Origin: a virus
Direction: 5' to 3' (one strand)
DNA length: 25,683 nt
IMG/VR virus record: IMGVR_UViG_3300028829_002684
Coordinates: 1 to 25,683 of that record
Shown: piece by piece, positions 22,575-25,683 of the stretch
How positions within the stretch are numbered: the first letter of the stretch is position 1
Layout of the letters: every line of letters begins with the position of its first letter
Notes under the pieces: generated by a model
What the model saw: only the letters and a program-made list of their open reading frames with translations
What the model was told of the DNA's origin: nothing
The model's database searches: none
Translations under genes and position numbers: made by a program

Positions 22575-23009
22575 TTATTTTGTTTTATTGCCTATATTGT
22601 ACTTAGCAACCAAGTCCCAATTATTCTTGTCTTTGTGTGCGATAATTTTAATCTGTCCAAGAGGGACTATTGGTTCGGCACTTTTTTGTGGAGTTACCAA
22701 ACTCAACAGCCCCCACTCAGCCAAGAGATTCACTATTGTGTTTCTTCTTCCAATATCATTTTCACTAAAATTAGAAACTTTGCCATCCAAAGCGAAAAGC
22801 TCTTTGAAGTGAACGATATAATATCTTCCACGTTTATGTAGAATGTGACATGATTGAAATAGGGTTTGGTCCTTGCGGCTCGCAATCCCAATTCTAGTAA
22901 GGGTTTCTCTTATTTTCAAAAAATCCTCATCATCATTCAATTCAATTTCAACTAACGTGTCTAAATCAACTGGAACATTTTGCGAATCACATTTTTGATC
23001 TCTTTCCAT
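22575..23009 (-). CDS. regA: RegA translational repressor
   Basis: The protein is 144 residues from the ATG at 23009; a GTG at 23021 has a badly placed ribosome site. It strongly resembles T4 RegA (122 residues): DFLKIRETLTRIGIASRKD, FQSCHILHKRGRYYIVHFKE, RRNTIVNLLAEWGLLSLV and the end WDLVAKYNIGN. RegA binds the initiation regions of early phage mRNAs and blocks their translation, including its own and those of clamp-loader genes. This copy has an extra N-terminal stretch of about 22 residues (MERDQKCDSQNVPVDLDTL). The gene order 45-44-62-regA matches T4. The start overlaps the end of gene 62. Confidence 0.93.
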   Translation of the reverse strand: MERDQKCDSQNVPVDLDTLVEIELNDDEDFLKIRETLTRIGIASRKDQTLFQSCHILHKRGRYYIVHFKELFALDGKVSNFSENDIGRRNTIVNLLAEWGLLSLVTPQKSAEPIVPLGQIKIIAHKDKNNWDLVAKYNIGNKTK

Positions 23010-23391
23010 TCTTAATCCCACCTCTCTGCAACCTTTGGTGAATAAGAGATAGTTGATTGTCAGTCAAGATACTAAGTACCTCGCGTGCCTTCATTTCACT
23101 ACAAGAATAATACTCCTTGATAACATCAATGTCATCATCCTGATCAGGCTTCAACCATCTCGAAAACCGTTTCTTTTTCCTAACACTATTTAGGTAATAG
23201 TCATTCTGAAGACGGGTTTCGATGTGGGGTCGAAGGTTCATTTCGTTTGCATAAAGAACAGTATCCTGAAAATAAGACAATGAACGATTTATCACGAATG
23301 GAGGATACTCATTTTCACTTAATGGATCATCTTCCATCAAATTTTTCTTGCTAAGGTTAATAGCAGTTAGAAAATCCCCAAGTTTAGCCAT
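22987..23391 (-). CDS. 62: clamp loader small subunit, T4 gp62-like
   Basis: A 134-residue protein in the gp62 position between gene 44 and regA. It matches the marine T4-like form of the subunit: INRSLSYFQDTVLYANEMNL, LQNDYYLNSVRKKKRFSRWL, VIKEYYSCSEMKAREVLSIL. It is shorter than T4 gp62 (187). It forms the heteropentamer with gp44 that opens the gp45 ring and places it on primed DNA. The start is TAATG-coupled to a small acidic gene, and the end overlaps regA. Confidence 0.88.
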   Translation of the reverse strand: MAKLGDFLTAINLSKKNLMEDDPLSENEYPPFVINRSLSYFQDTVLYANEMNLRPHIETRLQNDYYLNSVRKKKRFSRWLKPDQDDDIDVIKEYYSCSEMKAREVLSILTDNQLSLIHQRLQRGGIKNGKRSKM

Positions 23392-23612
23392 TAATCGTCA
23401 TCCTCGTCATCATCTGTCTTGAAAAATAAAAGACCCTCTCCACCATAACCAGAAGACAGGAACTTGTCTATAAAAAACTCAGCACCCTTTTCCTCAGAAA
23501 AAGGACCGAACACTTTAACAGCGGTTTCCAGATCTTCCTCAACAGGCTCAAAGTCTACAATAAAAAAACCGGAAGGTCTTTTCACAATCGAATAATATTC
23601 TTCCATTATCAC
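23391..23612 (-). CDS. small acidic protein inserted in the clamp-loader operon
   Basis: A 73-residue protein starting with a GTG at 23612 (GGAG 5 bases upstream), or 71 residues from an ATG at 23606. It begins EEYYSIVKRPSGFFIVDFEP, has one predicted alpha/beta unit (AVKVFGPFSEEKGAEFFIDK) and ends in a run of acidic residues (DDDEDDD). I do not recognise it. It is sandwiched between genes 44 and 62, with a GTGA overlap before and TAATG after. This position suggests it is made in step with the clamp loader; whether it binds it is unknown. Confidence 0.7.
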   Translation of the reverse strand: MIMEEYYSIVKRPSGFFIVDFEPVEEDLETAVKVFGPFSEEKGAEFFIDKFLSSGYGGEGLLFFKTDDDEDDD

Positions 23613-24559
23613 TTATACTCCAATTCTACCATCAGTTCAGTTAAACAAGCAACCATATTCAATTCCGCATCAGCCACAAAAGCAGCCTTATACTGATAAT
23701 CAGCCAAGGTTAAAACTGCCTTCGGAACACTTTGAGGTTTCACGGAACCAAACAATCCATCATAGATAAGACGGAAAATACGAGATGGATCAGAATCCAA
23801 ATTTTGGACAACCCACTTTCTCATATCCTTCCAATTCTTTTCCTTTAGAAGTAGCATCAAATCCTTGATAGACTTGTCACTAATGTTTGTAAGAATACCA
23901 GCATCAATCTCACCTGAAACAGAATACCGCTGAAGCTCATTCAGAATTCTTCTGAAGTCAGGAAAATGCTTCATGATAAGTTCAACAAGAACCTTCTCAC
24001 TATACTTAACATTCTCCTTTTCCAGAATCTCAATGGTCCTCTTCAGGAATTGAAGTGCCAGTTTTGGACTATCTTGTTTACCAAATCGAAAATCAATTAC
24101 ACTGCACCGACTATGAATCGGTTCAATGATTCGATTCTTGAAATTGCAAGTAAGAATAAATCCACAGTTCTGAGAAAACTCTTCAATAAACCCACGGAGA
24201 GCAGGTTGAGTTGAAGACGGGTTTAGATAATCAGCCTCGTCGAGAATGACAATCTTTCGCTTTCCGCTGTTGGTAAAAGAAACACCAGAAGCGAAGTTGC
24301 GAATGTCATTGCGAAGAGTGTCAATGTTTCCACTTTCACTCCCATTGATGATGATATAATCAACACCAAGTTCTTGGCATAACGCTCTTGCTACAGTAGT
24401 CTTTCCCGTTCCAGCGGAACCCGAAAACAGCAGGTTTGGGATATCCCCATTGGAAAGAAAGTCCTTAAAGGTATCCTTCAAAGATTTAGGGAGGATGCAA
24501 TCATCAATCGTTTGGGGTCGATACTTCTGACACCAAACAAAATCATCACGAACGTTCAT
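23609..24559 (-). CDS. 44: clamp loader large (ATPase) subunit, T4 gp44-like
   Basis: A 316-residue AAA+ ATPase (T4 gp44 is 319). Walker A GSAGTGKT (47-54), Walker B IVILDEAD (103-110), sensor 1 ILTCNFKNRI (about 135-144) and the SRC motif (150-152) that senses a neighbour's ATP are all present. The N-terminal WCQKYRPQTIDDCILP matches clamp loaders. Four copies with one gp62 load the gp45 clamp. An AGGGA site lies 7 bases before the ATG, 11 bases after the gp45 stop. Confidence 0.95.
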   Translation of the reverse strand: MNVRDDFVWCQKYRPQTIDDCILPKSLKDTFKDFLSNGDIPNLLFSGSAGTGKTTVARALCQELGVDYIIINGSESGNIDTLRNDIRNFASGVSFTNSGKRKIVILDEADYLNPSSTQPALRGFIEEFSQNCGFILTCNFKNRIIEPIHSRCSVIDFRFGKQDSPKLALQFLKRTIEILEKENVKYSEKVLVELIMKHFPDFRRILNELQRYSVSGEIDAGILTNISDKSIKDLMLLLKEKNWKDMRKWVVQNLDSDPSRIFRLIYDGLFGSVKPQSVPKAVLTLADYQYKAAFVADAELNMVACLTELMVELEYK

Positions 24560-24570
24560 AATACATTCCC

Positions 24571-25266
24571 TTATTCAGACACCACAGAATAGTTTATTTG
24601 TGGTGCGATGAAGTATTCCAAATCAAGATTCTTATTAAAGAAGTGACACACTCCAGTACGATAAAGACTTACTACATAATCACCCGGAAAAAGTTTTACA
24701 GTATCGACATTCAGCGTCGTGTAAAAATCAGAATCTCCAGCAATCTCAACATCAGCAATTTTCACATCGAAACCATTGAGAGTCTTTTTGGATTTGTCTG
24801 CCACCGAAGCAACGATGCTACCGTTCTTCATATTAAAACAAACATGTGGAAGATTGAGAACACCAGCAGACTTCTTAATCGTCTTGATGTTATCATTCGT
24901 CAAGATAAACTTGAAGTCTGGGTCATCAGGAAGAGAAATTGTTCCTCCGGGAACGCAACTTTGCAAAAGGATTGGATCAGAATATTCAAGACGAATCTTT
25001 CGATTTGAATCAGAAGACTCGACGAAAATAAACTTATCATCAAACTCAAAAACCGGACTATCTTCTAGAAGAGATGTTGCGCTCAAGAACTCAGTCAAGT
25101 CATAAAGCCCAAACTTCTTAGGAAAGGTTTCATCCACCACCGCATGAGCCATGATGGTTTGGTCTTCAGAAATAGTCTTCAAGCCAGAACCACTATCCAC
25201 AACAATCGAGTTTTGGATGGAAGCAAAATTACTAAGAATAGAAAGAGTGTCTTCACTAATCTTCAT
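24571..25266 (-). CDS. 45: sliding clamp, T4 gp45-like
   Basis: The protein is 231 residues from the ATG at 25266, close to T4 gp45 (228). GGAG lies 9 bases upstream; a start 27 bases earlier overlaps the upstream gene and lacks support. It begins KISEDTLSILSNFASIQNSI, as gp45 proteins do, and contains two or more repeated alpha/beta modules with the acidic surface expected of a clamp. The trimer encircles DNA, tethers gp43 and, in T4, also activates late transcription with gp33/gp55. It overlaps the end of the DUF3310-like gene by 11 bases. Confidence 0.92.
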   Translation of the reverse strand: MKISEDTLSILSNFASIQNSIVVDSGSGLKTISEDQTIMAHAVVDETFPKKFGLYDLTEFLSATSLLEDSPVFEFDDKFIFVESSDSNRKIRLEYSDPILLQSCVPGGTISLPDDPDFKFILTNDNIKTIKKSAGVLNLPHVCFNMKNGSIVASVADKSKKTLNGFDVKIADVEIAGDSDFYTTLNVDTVKLFPGDYVVSLYRTGVCHFFNKNLDLEYFIAPQINYSVVSE

Positions 25267-25546
25267 TATCAAATTCTCCATTATTTTTTTCACTAAAATG
25301 CATCATCAAAAGCGTGTAATGGATTGCCTTGAGCAAATCCATTTTGTTCTTCCCATTTTTTCTACCATATCGTGCAATGTATTTCATCGCATTTCCTTGG
25401 CAAAACTTTTCTGCCACACCAATTGAATCCAACAAATCCTGAATCTGAATTCCATCCTCGTCTTTTCCAACATAGTGTGAAGAATATGTCTTCGCAATAT
25501 AATCCTTCACTTCATCCAGATTATCCAGTTCACTATATTTCCACAT
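25256..25546 (-). CDS. DUF3310-like phage protein
   Basis: A 96-residue protein with the DUF3310 pattern: a histidine-tyrosine pair (SSHYVG), D-LLDSIGVAEKFCQGNAMKYIARYGRKNGKNK, then DLLKAIHYTLLMM. DUF3310 is the family of T7 gp1.7-related proteins; T7 gp1.7 has been described as a nucleotide kinase, but most members, including short ones like this, are uncharacterised. The start is TAATG-coupled to the upstream gene. Its place directly before the sliding clamp suggests expression with early replication genes. Confidence 0.82.
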   Translation of the reverse strand: MWKYSELDNLDEVKDYIAKTYSSHYVGKDEDGIQIQDLLDSIGVAEKFCQGNAMKYIARYGRKNGKNKMDLLKAIHYTLLMMHFSEKNNGEFDNED

Positions 25547-25683
25547 TATGAATTACTCTTTTTCTTCGCCTTTCTTTTTTTACGACGCTCTTCGGCTTCC
25601 TTGCGACGACGTTCTGCACGGGTCGCGAGTTGCTCTTCACTCACCTTTGGAAATGGGATTGCGGGCTGTGGAGGTTCAATCTG
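25546..25683 (-). CDS. C-terminal end of a basic protein (cut by window edge)
   Basis: A continuous frame of 45 codons runs from the window edge to a TAA that overlaps the next start (TAATG). It encodes a proline-containing segment (QIEPPQPAIPFPKVSEEQLA), then a helix of alternating basic and acidic residues (RAERRRKEAEERRKK), ending KRKAKKKSNS. The basic tail suggests nucleic-acid binding or disorder. The body lies outside the window, so no family is assigned. In-frame reading through the whole stretch and the coupled stop support it as real. Confidence 0.6.
   Translation of the reverse strand, partial: QIEPPQPAIPFPKVSEEQLATRAERRRKEAEERRKKRKAKKKSNS

Noticed and set aside
1-25683. tRNA genes, CRISPR arrays, insertion sequences, integrase or attachment sites
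   Set aside because: No cloverleaf-like sequence, spaced repeat array, transposase or integrase motif was seen on either strand; by-eye scanning could miss a degenerate tRNA.

Overview
This window is a stretch of a large T4-like tailed phage (myovirus) genome. The evidence is the near-complete T4-type replication set: sliding clamp (gp45), both clamp-loader subunits (gp44, gp62), RegA, family B DNA polymerase (gp43), UvsX recombinase, DnaB-type helicase (gp41) and primase (gp61, 342 codons). Every credible gene is on the minus strand, so transcription runs from high to low coordinates. Genes are tightly packed and many stop and start codons overlap (TAATG, ATGA or TGATG), which points to translational coupling. 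The accessory set (Hsp20, ThyX, B12-dependent ribonucleotide reductase, a nucleotidyltransferase with a TTGH motif, a ligase-like KWDG protein) resembles marine T4-like phages. The marine assignment and a Gram-negative host (from the spanin pair) are inferences; the host cannot be named.

Layout in transcription order. (1) 25683-21977: the tail of a basic protein, a DUF3310-type protein, gp45, gp44, a small acidic protein, gp62, regA and a conserved phage protein. (2) 21974-20726: a sigma70-like promoter, Hsp20, a strong terminator, then a T7-lysozyme-like amidase. (3) 20716-14502: DNA polymerase, ClpP-like protease, glutaredoxin, UvsX, a conserved phage protein and gp41 helicase. (4) 14506-8284: genes of late or virion type: a holin-like 59-residue protein, a 449-residue possible nuclease, a frameshifted KWDG ligase-like protein with a capsid-targeting-like N-terminus, a small basic protein, the nucleotidyltransferase, a calcium-loop protein and two conserved phage proteins. 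Four intergenic (T/A/C)(A/C)TAAATA boxes, resembling T4 late promoters, occur only here. (5) 8284-7555: an Rz/Rz1-like spanin pair and a coiled-coil membrane protein. (6) 7530-3179: primase, ThyX, ribonucleotide reductase, a zinc-ribbon protein and a RuvC-like resolvase. (7) 3147-2501: a sigma70-like promoter driving two tiny genes with their own terminators and a possible RNA pseudoknot. (8) 2453-1: a GT-B glycosyltransferase and two tandem related GT-A-like proteins, the last cut by the window edge.

Together the genes make deoxynucleotides (ribonucleotide reductase, ThyX, glutaredoxin), copy and recombine DNA (gp43/44/45/62/41/61, UvsX, RuvC-like), lyse the cell (amidase, spanins, a possible holin) and probably modify surface or DNA with sugars. 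The least understood part is the late-type cluster at 9-14.5 kb. It combines a nucleotidyltransferase, a ligase-like protein with an N-terminus like T4 internal proteins, and a nuclease-like protein, and may be a set of packaged or late-acting nucleic-acid enzymes. No tRNA, CRISPR array, insertion sequence or plus-strand gene could be supported. All family assignments are from reading the sequence and memory of families; no search was run.
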